A DNA stretch of 64,000 nucleotides from Adiantum capillus-veneris. Its lineage: Eukaryota > Streptophyta > Polypodiopsida > Polypodiales > Pteridaceae. The notes beneath the pieces were generated by a model that worked only from the letters and a program-made list of their open reading frames with translations, did no database searches and was not told the origin of the DNA. Both the position numbers and the translations under genes were made by a program. Below are positions 11,961-23,219 of this stretch, piece after piece. The stretch is from the NCBI GenBank assembly GCA_014529385.2, contig CM043966.1, forward strand, positions 86,208,087-86,272,086. Reading direction: 5' to 3'. Numbering within the stretch: position 1 is the first letter of the stretch; each line of letters begins with the position of its first letter.

Positions 11961-12200
11961 AATAAACAAGCTGAACAATTTGAATTACTTATAGATTGTG
12001 GTAGCACACACTCTTTTCTCTCCCCTAAATGCTTAAGGAAGCTCAGATTAAACCAATATCCCACCAAGAAACTAGTGGTAGAACTAGCAAATGGGAAAGA
12101 GGTTTTATCTCAATTTACAGTCGGGAAAGTAGAATTCGAACTGGGAAGAACCCTTACTTCATCTTAATTTTGGACCCTACCATTAGGACATCTGGGATAT
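11961..12200 (+). pseudogene. Retropepsin remnant of element A
   Basis: A frame around 11990-12180 reads Asp-Cys-Gly-Ser-Thr-His-Ser-Phe followed by a KLVVELANGKEV-like strand, matching the protease of element B (DSGSTHSF). The catalytic Asp and Gly are present but the domain stops early. It ends abruptly at about 12190-12240, where integrase sequence begins, so the end of protease plus all RT and RNase H has been deleted. Confidence 0.6.
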
Positions 12201-12239
12201 GCAAATACCCTTAATTCCATAAGAAAAATCTATTTTTTG

Positions 12240-13863
12240 TCCAGGTATGAAAGGAAATATCTTCGCTACATCAAAAAATTCCTTTCCTGTCAAAGGATTT
12301 AGGCTGAACGGGTAATGATGCCAAGAAAACTTCAACCCCTTGATATTCCTCAAATGAAGTGAGAACTCATTAGCATGGATTTCGTAACATGCCTTTCCAC
12401 CGTTCAAGGAGGTTATGATTCCATTATGGTAGTAGTGGACATGCTGACCAAGGTATTTCATTTGATGAATGTGAAAACAACTTATACTGCATCAGATATA
12501 AGTCGGCTTTTTGTCAAAGAGATCTTTAGATTACACGGACTTCCAAAAAGAATAGTTAGTGGACAGAGATGCAAAGTTTACTTCAAAATTTTGGAAAGCT
12601 TTATTTGAAGCCATTAGGAAAAGTTTGGACTCAAAAATGGGCCTTGTAAGAATTGTTGATGTGGCATAGATTTCAAAAAGTGGGGATCGGTAAATTTATT
12701 TCAAATAAGATCCAAACTTGTCAGAGGTTGGATATTTAGAATCTACTCTTCAAATGCTATCTATTGATATATAGCATGCATGTATCGGACATTGCCTTCA
12801 TGTAGATCTAGAAAAAGGTGATTTTAGATTACCGTAACGGTAACAAAACCTGGCTGATTGAAAAAAAATGGCATAACTTTCATAGAAGTCATCCAAACTT
12901 TTCAGACCTTCGCTCTTTAGAATCCATTTTTCAAGAACTTTCCAATGATAGGTCATATCATGGGGTTCTAAGCAATATTTAGAGGGGTCTACCGGGTTGC
13001 TTTCTTTTGTACAACTTTGATGATGTGGCCCTCTTAAAAGACCCAAAAATGAGTTCAAAATTTTCCTAATGCTTAGGTACCCAGCTATGTTTCAGTTCAG
13101 CCTATCACCCTCAAACTGACGGTCAGATAGAAAGAGTGAATCAGGTTATTGAAGACATCCTTAGAGCTTACTGTAGTAGAGAACCCCGAAAATGGATACA
13201 ATTTCTTCCTTTGGTGGAATTTTCCTATAATTCTTTATTCCATAAAAGCATCGGGATGCCACCTTTTAATGCACTTTATGTGCATGAATGTATATCACTC
13301 CTAAACGTTTCCGACCCCACTACAAGAGTAGAAGCTTCAAAAAAAATGCTGGAAGAGATGGAAACCCAAACTAGGGCCATCCGACAGGACATTCAAGCTG
13401 CTAAGGACCACCAAAAACATTATGCTGATAAAAAACGGTCTAATCGGTTTTTCAAACAAGGGATAAATTATTCCTTCGAGTCCGGCCAAAGAGAAGCAAT
13501 TTATTCTTGGGAAAATTCAAAAAATTTAGCCCATTGTGGACCTTATGAAGTAATAAAGGTAATTAGTGATCAAACTTACAAACTAAAGCTGCCTGAATAC
13601 CTCAAGGTCCATAATGTATTCTATATCAGTCTTCTAAAACCTTATATCCCAAACCCCAATCATACTCTAGACGACAAACAAATTGTGATGGAAAAACAAG
13701 GAATTCTTGCACTCCAACCAGATTGTATTCTCGATACTAGAGAAACAAGTCTGCAAAACAGAGTAATCAAAGAACATCTAGTAAAATGGAAGGACTACCC
13801 GATTGAAGACGCCACATGGGAGGACAAAGTATCACTTCTCAAAGATTTTCCCAATTTCGGTTG
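12240..13863 (+). pseudogene. Integrase with chromodomain-like tail, element A
   Basis: Starts in the second half of the HHCC zinc domain (LSCQRI), then the core (ISMDFVT with the first Asp, VSGQRCK where a one-base change has damaged the second Asp motif, and HPQTDGQ-ERVNQVIED with the Glu, here QIERVNQ). From 13136 an open frame of 242 residues carries the C-terminal half, the LKVHNVFYISLLKPY strand typical of gypsy integrases, and a chromodomain-like end (IKEHLVKWKDYP...TWE). It is very close to element D. The MITE at 12613-13070 splits the core. Stops and frameshifts make it non-functional. Confidence 0.85.
12613..13070. mobile_element. MITE-like insertion in the A integrase (about 458 bp)
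   Basis: The two ends are inverted copies of each other over about 40 bp: ATTAGGAAAAGTTTGGACTC at the left and, read inward from the right, ATTAGGAAAATTTTGAACTC, with further matches inward (TGGGCCTT against TGGGTCTT). Taking it out leaves the integrase reading EALGTQLC where D has QAIGTQLC. Two internal segments (about 12709 and 12890) are direct repeats of each other. No coding capacity. The target duplication is unclear, so the superfamily is not assigned. Confidence 0.75.
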
Positions 13864-13885
13864 AGATGAGGACATCTCAATTCCT

Positions 13886-13899
13886 TAAGTTGGGGTGAT
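13886..13899 (+). promoter_or_regulatory. Polypurine tract of element A
   Basis: AAGTTGGGGTGAT directly before the 3' LTR, matching AAGTTGGGGAGAT in D. This is the usual plus-strand primer position. It is impure here, with several T residues. Confidence 0.65.
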
Positions 13900-14379
13900 T
13901 GTAAGGTTTCCAATTTTTGAACCTTAGAAATTGTATAAAGCCTAATCAAATTGATCTTTTGTTAAGAAATCAATCTAGAATTGTCCAATTGTGGCAAATA
14001 TTGGTATTTTTTGAACCGTAATCATGACTTTATTATGGTTATAAAATTTCAGAACTAAATTCCGATAAAAGCTAGCAAAGTTATGGCCCCTGGAAGTTTA
14101 CACCGTGGATTAAATTAATTAAATAAATTGTAAGGTTTTGGTAATCATTACTGCAAAAGACTTTTATCATAAATCCCTAGATATTTACAGATATTTTCAA
14201 AATTAATCATGAAAAGGGTTAGATAATAGCAAAAAATTGATTTTGTGTATCTAAGGTGTTGTGTGGGGCAATATGAACTTGCCCATGCTAGAATTAGCAG
14301 CAGATGGCGCTAGCGGAAGGCTAGGGGCTGTCATGATGTGCAAGTGACTGCCAGAAGCAGCTTAAGACCCCTAAAAACC

Positions 14380-14388
14380 TATAAATAG
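14380..14388 (+). promoter_or_regulatory. TATA box of element A 3' LTR
   Basis: TATAAATAG in the same context as 4324. Confidence 0.55.
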
Positions 14389-14939
14389 GACCCCCCTCTT
14401 CTCACCAAAAAATTCAGACTCGGAGTCTTGGCCATTTCTCTCTCACATAGGGAGAAAACTCTAAACAAAAATCACTAGAGAGAAAACCTCTAATTGATTA
14501 TCCATGGTAATTAGCCTAACCTCTTTTTAATTAGAAAATTATGCTAATTTACATATATTTTCTTAATTAAGAAGATTAAGCTTATTTACACTCTAAATTA
14601 CTCTCTTAATTCTCTTAATTCTTAATACTCTGGGTTACTTAGATAAAGATTAAGGATATTAATCTAATTAATTAATAAGAAATATTAGGACTAAGATTAA
14701 TCTTTTTGGTCATAAATAAAGGGTAATAATACTAATTAAACTTAGATCAATATAAGATAATTTTCAAAGCTTAATTAGACTGTCAAGATACTCAAAAAAT
14801 TATCTCTTAATTTTTTGATTAGTTTTTGTAATTAATTAGGCAAGAATTAGTTGTTTTTATCAAAAAAGTGATGGAAAATATACTTAATTAGCTCCAAAAT
14901 TCTTAAGTTAATTATCACAATTAAGAAACACTCTGAACC

Positions 14940-15850
14940 ATATGGAATAAATTCCTCATTAATAGATAATTAATTTAAGTAATTAATTAAGCCAAAATTA
15001 TCTATTTTTTAGCATAAATAGAAGATGGAAATAAGTTAAACTACTTATATAATTATAAAATAATTATTAAAGATAGAAATCAATCTTAGGAAGCCAAGAT
15101 AATTAGGGCATACACAAAAAATTAGTTTTGTCTAATTAATTAAGCCAAAATTGTTTGTCTTTTAGCATAGATTAAAGAGGGAAAGTAGTTGAATTACTTA
15201 GATAACTATACAATAATTATCAAAGATAGAAATCACCTTTAAGAAGCTGGGATAATTAGGACATGCACACAAAATTATTTTATCTAATTAATTAGGGTCA
15301 AATTTGTCTATTTTTTAGCGTAAATTAAAGAGGGAAATTAGTTATACATTAATTATCAAAGATATAAATAAATGTTAAAGAGCCAAGATAATTAGGGCAT
15401 GCACACAAAAAAAATTATCTAATTAAGTAGAACAAAATTATCTGTTTTTTAGCATAAATTAAAGGTGGAAATTAGTTAAGATACTTAGATAATTATATAA
15501 TAATTATCAAAGATAGAAACCAATGTTAGAAAGCCGGGATAATTAGGACATGCACACAAAATTAGTTTATCTAGTTAATTAGGCCAAACTTGTCTATTTT
15601 TTAGCATAAATTAAAGGGGAAAATTAGTTAAACTATTTAGATAATTATACAATAATTATAAGAGACAAAAATCAATGTTAAAAACCTGAGATAATTATGG
15701 CATGTACAGAAAGGTAGTTTATCTAATTAATTAGGCCAAAATTGTTGTTTTTAGCATAAATTAACAAGGAAAATTAGTTATATTACTTAGATAACTATAT
15801 AGTAATTATCAGAGGTAGAAGTCAAACAATATTAAAAAGTCAAGAAAATC
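14940..15850 (+). repeat. ~150-bp minisatellite in A 3' LTR
   Basis: Five to six units with starts near 15101, 15253, 15390, 15541 and 15691. Same unit as in the 5' LTR but about half as many copies. Confidence 0.85.
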
Positions 15851-16283
15851 ACCTTAAGCTCAAATAATCAATTTTGCTAATTATCTTAGTTAATATTGTC
15901 TAATTTTGACTATAAATTGAGAAGGGAAATTGATAAATCAATTTATAAGTTGGAAAAATAATTACCATGGTTATAATACATTAAAATCTACCTAAGATAA
16001 ATATCCCACAAGTAGATAAGTAATGTATAAATTACTAAAGCTAAATTATGATATTTTTGAACAAAAATTAAATAAGAAAATTAGTAAAATAGCCCCGATA
16101 ATTATAAGATAATATTGGGAGAACAATAACACTACTAAGAAGCTAAGGAAAAAATATCTCACCCAGATATTTCTCGCAAAGATTTACTTAGTCCAAAAAT
16201 TCTTATTTTTGGATAAAAAGAATAAGAGGGATTATTCATTTAATTCTCTAATCGATTAAGTATCATTTTATAAGTCTACCATT

Positions 16284-16445
16284 ATGGCTTCGAAGAGGAC
16301 TTGAGAAAATCCTCAGTCTAATGAGGAAGATACAATGCACAAAAAGACTAGGGCGTCCCATGACCATGAGGCTGGGCCTAGTAGTGGGCCTACGGAGGAG
16401 AGTCTTCAGACGCCAGCGCTGCAAGATATGGCTGATCAATCCCAA
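16284..16445 (+). pseudogene. gag exon 1 copy in the A 3' LTR
   Basis: 54 codons starting MASKRT, with DHEAGPSSGPTEES in the middle and ending QSQ before GTGGAT in phase 0. There is one early in-frame TGA. The reading frame is otherwise kept better here than in the 5' LTR, which supports an originally coding role rather than chance. Confidence 0.55.
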
Positions 16446-17588
16446 GTGGATTTACATTTATTCAATTAAGTTTTTAAATAGTTTAAGTACTTTCACAAGT
16501 TAACCTTGCATACGTAAGGAGTAAGTAAGAATCAAAAAAGGAATAACTAGCCAAAAATGGAAGGTAACTTCTAAGAAACCAACGAGCATTGTTTGCAATT
16601 AGGAAAGAATTGTTTGGGCTAATACTGGTTGACCTAGGAAAGAATGTTTGATCATCCTTAAGAAAAATTTTCTCAAGACACCTCTAATTCCTTCGAATAT
16701 TTTACTCCAGGTGATGAGTAATGATGGCGAGTCAGCCATGGATGAGTCGGTTACCTCCGTGTACGTGGAGTCTTTACCCCGTGCATGTCTCTGTTTGTGG
16801 ATACTACTTAGGATCTTGTTTTTATCCTAGAGAAACCGCTCGCTTGTATAGGCAACATGTTGGCGTATGGGGGCTCAGACTTTTGGTGATGCCGCTTCCA
16901 CCCCGGTTTATATAAATAAGGAATGGGTGCTGTTTTCCACCCCTGTATAGGTGATCTTGAGAGAAGCCAATACTGGTTAGAGTTACTTCAGATCGACAGT
17001 ACGTTGTCTTAAGTCTAAAGATGTCTGTTTGCTAAAAGAATGTTTTCAATACTGCTTTCAAGGACTGTTTTAATGAAATGCTGTTATGAAGGATAAAAGG
17101 AATCATTATTTTAATTGTGTTAAGAATGTGGTAGTAATTAAATAACAAAGTATCATGTGTGAGTGTGGGGTGGTAAGTGGGGATTGACTAAGGTTGTCAA
17201 TCATGGACGGGTGAACCTGATTAGTCAGGTAACTATCCATTCTCGCGCACAAAAAACGTGTAAAAAACTTCTCCACTTGGAAGAAAAGTACACCCGCGGT
17301 TGTGCCCTCACATCTGTTAGGGGAAAAAAAGCGTTGGTTGAGGATACATTAGCCCAATTTTTGGAAGTTATAGGGTCAAAATAGTTTTTAGACTTTTAAT
17401 ATGTTGTCCCGTTTCTGCTACGAGACAAGACTAGGTCTCCTTCTAGGGCTATAAACCCAAGCCATTGTCAATGGTAAAGGTATATTCTCTGGATTTTTCT
17501 TGTTTAATGACTCTGATTTTTATTAGGCCTAGAGAACTTTCAAGGATCCCATCCCACTTTTGTGTGTCAGTGGGTTAGGGACCTCACA

Positions 17589-17915
17589 AGAAATCATAAG
17601 AAAGTAAAGCAAGTATTTGTTCAGAAAAATTTAGTCAAAGTCAATGATCTGGATTGGAATAAAGACAGAAAATCAACACAGAAAGACACACATGGGATGG
17701 ATAGCATCACAATGGAGCTTAAAATAACAAGAGTACTATAGAGGTAATAAACTAAATGGGTACCAAAACTGCAGGTAATGGCATATGAAGTAACGTCAAG
17801 TGCCTCCCAAGAAAGAAGGCCCACAAGGTATGAACCTCGACAATATAGGGATACCTAAGAAGCAGGTATACAACAGAACAACATTGAAAGATGCTAAAGT
17901 CTACCACAGCTCTCA
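17589..17915 (+). pseudogene. Element F, continuation after A
   Basis: Between the A 3' LTR and the B 5' LTR. The frame from 17590 is basic (KKVKQVFVQKNLVKV, then DLDWNKDRKSTQKD) and resembles the basic tail after PR2 in element C. Taken as the part of the F ORF downstream of the A insertion. Broken by stops near 17740. Confidence 0.4.
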
Positions 17916-18776
17916 TGTAAGATACCCAATTTTTGGGTCTGTTTAAAAAAATAAGAAAAATAGCTTTCAATATATTTTTTGTCAAATTTTGATTTAAGAT
18001 GCTTGATTGACAATATTGGAAGGTTTTAAAGTCTAAAGCAAGGCCGTTTCCATGTTCTAGTAGGTTAGATGGACGTTTGGTTTAGTTTTGAAAAAATCTG
18101 CTATTTTTACCTTTTTCTTGCTTTTTAGGTGCTTTTTTGCAAAAAGCAAGGTCGGATCCTCAATCTACATGTTCTAAATAAGCTATGGTTCAATTTTGTA
18201 AAAATCTGATTTTCGAGTGCTTTTCACTCTATTTTTAGCTTTTCATGATTTTTACTGCTTTTTAGTGAAAAGCGAGTCCACTTTCTTATTCCAGTGGAGA
18301 AGGGGAATCCGTGGTTCAATTTTAGAAAATTTTTCTTTTTTTATTCTTTTTACGTTACTTTAGCTTTTCATGCTTTTTGGTGTTTTAAAAAAGCAATGTA
18401 CTTTTTAGGATAAAACAAACATAAAAATATTAATTTGTGTCTCCGTTGGATTTAAAAATGATCACCCGGAGGAAAAACGGGACCAAACAGGATTTTTACG
18501 GGAATTATGTTTATAAAAATCGATACCATAAATACGTCAAACCAGTACGGGAAAGTCATAATTATGTCGCGATATTACAAAGTGGCATAGTCTATAGTTG
18601 ATCGGATATTGTTCAATTGATCAATTTTACTATAAAAATTGAATGGTAAGTGGTGAGTTGATCTCCAAAAGCAAAGGCATATTTTCAGGAAAGTTCCAGA
18701 AAGCATGGAGCTATTCCTAGCTAAGTACGGTGCACTAGTAGCTGGCTTGGGGCTCACTCTTGCATTTTCTAGAGCC

Positions 18777-18784
18777 TATAAAAT
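18777..18784 (+). promoter_or_regulatory. TATA box of B 5' LTR
   Basis: TATAAAAT after a GGCTTGGGGCTCACTC block. The same position has TATAAAATC at 28598 and TATAAATT at 45853. Confidence 0.6.
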
Positions 18785-19079
18785 CACATGCAAGCCTTAG
18801 TTTTCAGTGTCTTATGTTGCGTCGACTACCACAAGGATATACGTATCTATTATACGGACTGATGCAAGATCTTCATCACCATCTCCATAAGCTCTTCTCT
18901 TTTTTATACAGGAAAAAGAAGAAGAAGAAGAAGAAGGATATTCTCTCTCTACTTGCTCGTTTCACGGTGTACGGGCTCTTCGGAAGCTCTTGTTGTGAAA
19001 AACTCTACGTAGCTCTCATCACAGCTCTCATGTGGAAAAGCAAGAAGCCTTTCAACAGTCCCCAATCGATTCTAAAGCA

Positions 19080-19088
19080 TGGTGAGAA
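19080..19088 (+). promoter_or_regulatory. Candidate splice donor in the B LTR
   Basis: AAAGCATG-GTGAGAAG. The GGTGAGAAG core is kept in all three B-type LTRs (near 28887 and 46166) and lies about 300 bp after the TATA box. It would pair with the acceptor-like sites in front of the pre-gag ORFs and gag. Inferred only. Confidence 0.4.
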
Positions 19089-20040
19089 GTTGTAAACTCC
19101 ATAGCTATCATCATCTCTCTCTATGTCATTTTTTCTGAGTAGTCACCCTCTCGGTGATTATTTTTTTTATATAGGTGTGCATGTATGGATTAATCGAGTA
19201 TGTACGAAGTTGTCCCATGATTATTTCATCACGTTTAAGACACTGATTTATGCACACGATGTGTTTATGATCACATACGTGCATAAAAAGCACTTTTCAT
19301 TTCACATCATAGAGGCGGTAGGAGCACTGTTTGGACTCCATGCTCCTCGGAGAACCACTATATAGATTCATCGGATGGGAAAACCCACGTAACCAATTGA
19401 AAAGCTTGATGAAACTTTATGATAAATGTATTAAGGTCTCCATTATCACCTTGGAAATGTGACTTATTAATCCTTCCATAATCGGTTTTACCTACGCTTG
19501 TAGGGGTGCTACCCAGGGGGAGTACCATATGACGTCGTGAATTAACCGAGCTGATTACGTATGATTTATGGGTTGTTTTTGTGAGTTTATTTCAGTCATT
19601 AGATGCACATAAACTTATGTGTGGGTATATGGTTAGACAACCCGAACCACATAGGCAGATAGGATTAAAGTGGCTTTCTTTTCGGGTTACCATTTGTTGT
19701 GTAAGTATCATATGTGGAAAGTGATGTGATAGAGTGATAGTCTATATTATGTAGCTGAGCTTGATGCATTGGTTTGAGGTCAAATACTTTCATTTGCATG
19801 TTGTGCATGCTCTCGAAAATGTCAAAAAGTTGTTTTTTGCATATGTGTGAAGTTATGGTTTATGGTTGACCTTGCGGTCATAGTTGCTAGTTATTTTGTC
19901 ATCAACTTTTTGATGTTATGCTATACCCAGATTTTGTCCTTGCATTAATACATGGTTGTCAGTTTCATTTAGATGGGGCATTTAAAGATTCTCTATTGTC
20001 ATTCTCTCTCGTCTCTATGCACTCTATTTAATCCTCCACT

Positions 20041-20043
<3 letters not shown>

Positions 20044-20114
<71 letters not shown>
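20044..20114. repeat. (CT)n microsatellite
   Basis: 71 bases of pure CT near the end of the B 5' LTR, in what should be U5. Absent from the 3' LTR. Confidence 0.95.
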
Positions 20115-20117
<3 letters not shown>

Positions 20118-20384
20118 CTCCGCAATGCGGTGTACACATATATTCACCCTCCACAGTGTGTATTTTTCTTGAGTATGCTTTCATTTATAACACCCATTCA
20201 GGGGTAGCACTAGTCGCTAGGTGCCTCTGGATGCAATCTCATGGCCTAAACTCCATGCTTGGTCAAGCGTTGAGAGATCCTCCCCTATGCAAACACTTCT
20301 GCAACTCTGATGTATATTAAAAATTGTATAAAGATGTAAATTATATATTTTGTGCACAGACCCTGGGAAGGGGTATCTCTCACT

Positions 20385-20397
20385 TGGTATCAAAGCC
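20385..20397 (+). promoter_or_regulatory. Primer binding site of B (initiator Met tRNA)
   Basis: TGGTATCAAAGCC two bases after the LTR end. One base off the common TGGTATCAGAGCC, and the same variant as element D. Confidence 0.85.
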
Positions 20398-20647
20398 TAT
20401 GCTTAAGGTTATGGGGATAGTCTAAAGATTGATACTAGTTGGGTTAGTTATACATTGTGCATGCATTCATGCATGCTATTTGGGAAAGGATATTGTATTC
20501 ATGATGCATCTATTAGTGACATTGGTTGGTGATACTTTTTTGACTTGTCTTCTTGAATAGAAGTGTTTGGTTTGAGCTATGGTAAAGTGGTTGAAGTGTT
20601 CAACAATGGCATTGTAATTTCTTTGAAATTTTGTTTTGTAGTAACAA

Positions 20648-21070
20648 ATGGCTCCCAAAGTGACATCTGAATACTTTAGGCAGGGGAATGAGGTTTTAGC
20701 CATAATATTCAACAATATGGCGACACGATTGTCAAGGGATGAAAGGGAACTCTTTTACTTAGAAACCGGGACCAAAGTCTTTGACATGCCACCAAAAGCA
20801 CAACTTGTTGGAAGAGTGTTGACTGTAGTTACCTAGTACCCGTCACCAAGAACCCTTTCATCAATTCATTATCTACATTTACAACAGTCCAAGAGACTGG
20901 TTTGCCAACCTCAAGATACTTCAACTCAAAATATGGTTAGGCCCAGAAGACATGTTCTACTACTTGGCGATGTGCTCCCAAATGATAAGGATTGCCAAAG
21001 TTGCTAAGAATTTTGAAGCTCTTGTAGTTGTCATAGGGAAAGAAAAACTAGAAGATAACTATAGATCACG
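20648..21070 (+). pseudogene. Pre-gag ORF 1 of element B, unknown function
   Basis: ATG at 20648, six bases after a T-rich acceptor-like TTTTGTAG (AG at 20640-20641). The first 62 codons are open (start MAPKVTSEYF), followed by a frameshifted stretch containing DWFANLKILQLKIWLGPEDMF and ending near 21070. No family recognised. It is not a gag, and no zinc knuckle or membrane segment is seen. It may be an accessory protein of the element or a piece of captured host sequence. Confidence 0.4.
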
Positions 21071-21259
21071 TTGCCACGTGTGAGGTCTAAGAGAATACCC
21101 TCTCGTGAGAGTTAAAAAAATATTTAGAGAATTATCTCTGAGACACCCGTACTATTGTAATGAAATCATAAAAGTCAAATTTTGATGAATAAAAGAAGCA
21201 TAGACTCCGTTTTGGTTCACATGTGTACTAAAATTTTCTCTCTCCTTGTCTTGTCTTAG

Positions 21260-21731
21260 ATGGATCATCTTAATTGTCTAGATGAACTCCCAAGTGATTT
21301 TGCACAAAAGAGTCTTTTTCAGTTATGCGGTTGGATTCATTACCCATTGGGGAATTGAAGTGGTTTGGGCTTCAAAGGGGACTAGAGGCTACCTTCTTCC
21401 GAACACTTATGTAGATTGGAACTTATATGTTGAATCCCAACTTGAACATTGAACACAAGTGTCTGATAGGTTTATACCAAGTCGAGAGCTCATACTTAGT
21501 AAGAAGACCCTCATGTTAAACCAAGGATATGGATTTTGTGAAAAGGTCATAATCAGAGTATGGAAGAAGTCAAACGGAGGCAACCAATTATATTATGTAC
21601 CCCATGATTGGTTCAATAGAGTCTATGGGCCTATTCTCAAATACAATCCTCACATTGTCACCATTACCTTTTATGACTATGAGAATCCTAGGTGCATTAA
21701 TGACTTTGCCCAAGCACAACCAATGTGGTAG
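21260..21731 (+). pseudogene. Pre-gag ORF 2 of element B, unknown function
   Basis: ATG immediately follows a long pyrimidine tract ending CTTGTCTTAG (AG at 21258-21259). The start reads MDHLNCLDELPSDF. Stops and a frameshift separate it from an open stretch at 21459-21731 (90 residues) rich in Tyr, Trp and Phe. Ends at TGGTAG. Unrecognised globular-looking protein. Confidence 0.4.
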
Positions 21732-22127
21732 TGAAGTCGAGTAGATATTTCTATAGAGATGATGTAAATGAACAATATGCTCATGTATATTGCTTTAGTG
21801 GATTACCACCCACTGATGTATCACGAGGAGAGGAATGGTACAAAAAGGAAGACATAAATTTTAGTGCACAAGTTGAAGTTTTCAACTTTGAAACTTGAGA
21901 TTTGAAAAAATACAGGGATAGATCCTCGGTTGTAAGAACCAAGAATTGGTTCATAGGACTCTTTCATATTTATGTATCTCCCTAAAGACACTATGTATCT
22001 TTTTGGTTTTCTACTATTATAAAAATTTGATTTTGATATGACACATATTGTTTTGAGGACATAATATTTGAGTTTGAATCTTTGTTTTATCATTCTAACT
22101 AACTTGAGTGATGGGGTGTGTATGTAG

Positions 22128-23030
22128 ATGACTAACATCTTACCTCGAGGGATATGGGAGGATATACTCTCTCGCCTTATGATGGAGGAGCATCTGCAAA
22201 TTGGTGTGGAAGTTCAAAGGCTTTTCACTACCACGCATAATGGAGAAGAGAAGAAAAGGTTAATATCCACGGATTGTATTGTATCTAATACATTCCGAGC
22301 TTGGTACCATTACATTGTAGGTAACCGCAAGTTTAGACTACCTAAACATAAATCCTCGCCCGTTGGGAGTATTGAGTGGATACAATCCAAGTTGGTAAAG
22401 GAGATTGTTTGTCACTAACCAAGTGTTGTATATAAATGCTTATCAACTTACCTTGAGACTGACAAAAGAAACATGGATAGCTAGGAACATACTTCCCTAA
22501 GTAATGGCTACGGGATTTTTCAACATTGGTAGGTTCAATGTATGGGGGCATCAATGTCAAACCAAAGATCAATATTCCTTTAGCCCGGTACCTTGGAAGT
22601 TGTTCTTTGACTTATTTGGAAAGTCACTAATCCACAGTCCTTGCCATGTAAAATTTTTATATAATGCTTATAACAAACCCCACTGCCTTGTAGATTGTGC
22701 GAACATACACAGCTCATATGGGTGAAACACACAGAATGTGTTTCCAAAAGTATCTGCTTACTTCAATGACTACTTTGGGTACAAGAAGGCAATTGTTCAC
22801 GCCAAAATAGGAGTACTTGTAACTAACCGATCCCTTACTCAACAATGTTATGACTCACACGCCAAGGAATAAATGTTTCAACCCAAGATCCAAAGGGATT
22901 ATTGGGATCACTTGTTCAATATACTGAAGGAATGGGATAGCTATGCTCCATTGGTGGAATGATGTCATAATGGCTATTACCGAGAGCATTATGTCAGAGC
23001 CATTAGGATTTATAAGAGACTTTCAAGACA
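22128..23030 (+). pseudogene. Pre-gag ORF 3 of element B, unknown function
   Basis: ATG immediately follows TGTGTATGTAG, with a branch-point-like TCTAACTAAC upstream. 96 open codons (start MTNILPRGIWEDILSRLMMEE), then frameshifted stretches at 22504-22725 and to about 23030 with a similar aromatic-rich composition. A pyrimidine-rich noncoding spacer follows before gag. No domain recognised. Confidence 0.45.
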
Positions 23031-23219
23031 CTTTGTATACTTTTTTGAAACCCTAAATTTTTGTGATATAGAAATTGGATTAATTTATTCATTATTCTTT
23101 TTCCTATTCTCTCTCTCATTTTATCTTCAATTGTCTATTCCATTTGGCTTAAAGGACATTGATCGAGTTAGAACATTGTACTAAGTGTGACCTTGGTTGA
23201 TATGGTGCAGTAAGTTACC

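Larger units (their letters stand above)
3832..17588 (+). mobile_element. Chromovirus LTR retrotransposon A, RT/RNase H deleted
   Basis: Full outline of a Ty3/gypsy element. It begins TGTAAGG and ends CCTCACA, with a 5' LTR, initiator-Met PBS at 9927, gag and protease remnants, integrase with chromodomain-like tail, a G-rich polypurine stretch, and a 3' LTR. Its integrase is very close to that of element D. Protease is followed at once by integrase, so RT and RNase H are missing and the copy could not move by itself. Flanks are AAAAA on the left and AGAAA on the right, so a target duplication is not convincing. It splits element F. Confidence 0.9.
13900..17588 (+). repeat. 3' LTR of element A (3.7 kb)
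   Basis: Begins TGTAAGGTTTCC and ends ACCTCACA. It carries the same TATA region, minisatellite (fewer units) and gag exon 1 as the 5' LTR. Beyond array length and the transposon, the two LTRs differ by many substitutions and small indels, so the insertion is old. Confidence 0.9.
17916..20382 (+). repeat. 5' LTR of element B (2.47 kb)
   Basis: Starts TGTAAGATACCC and ends GGGGTATCTCTCA, an imperfect inverted pair, two bases before the PBS. Repeated at 27721 and in part at 45010. The last ~480 bp, including a (CT)n tract, have no clear counterpart in the 3' LTR. Confidence 0.85.

Noticed and set aside
19973-20320. Long open frames with Ser-Leu or Glu-Arg runs
   Set aside because: They are translations of the (CT)n tract inside the B LTR, not genes.
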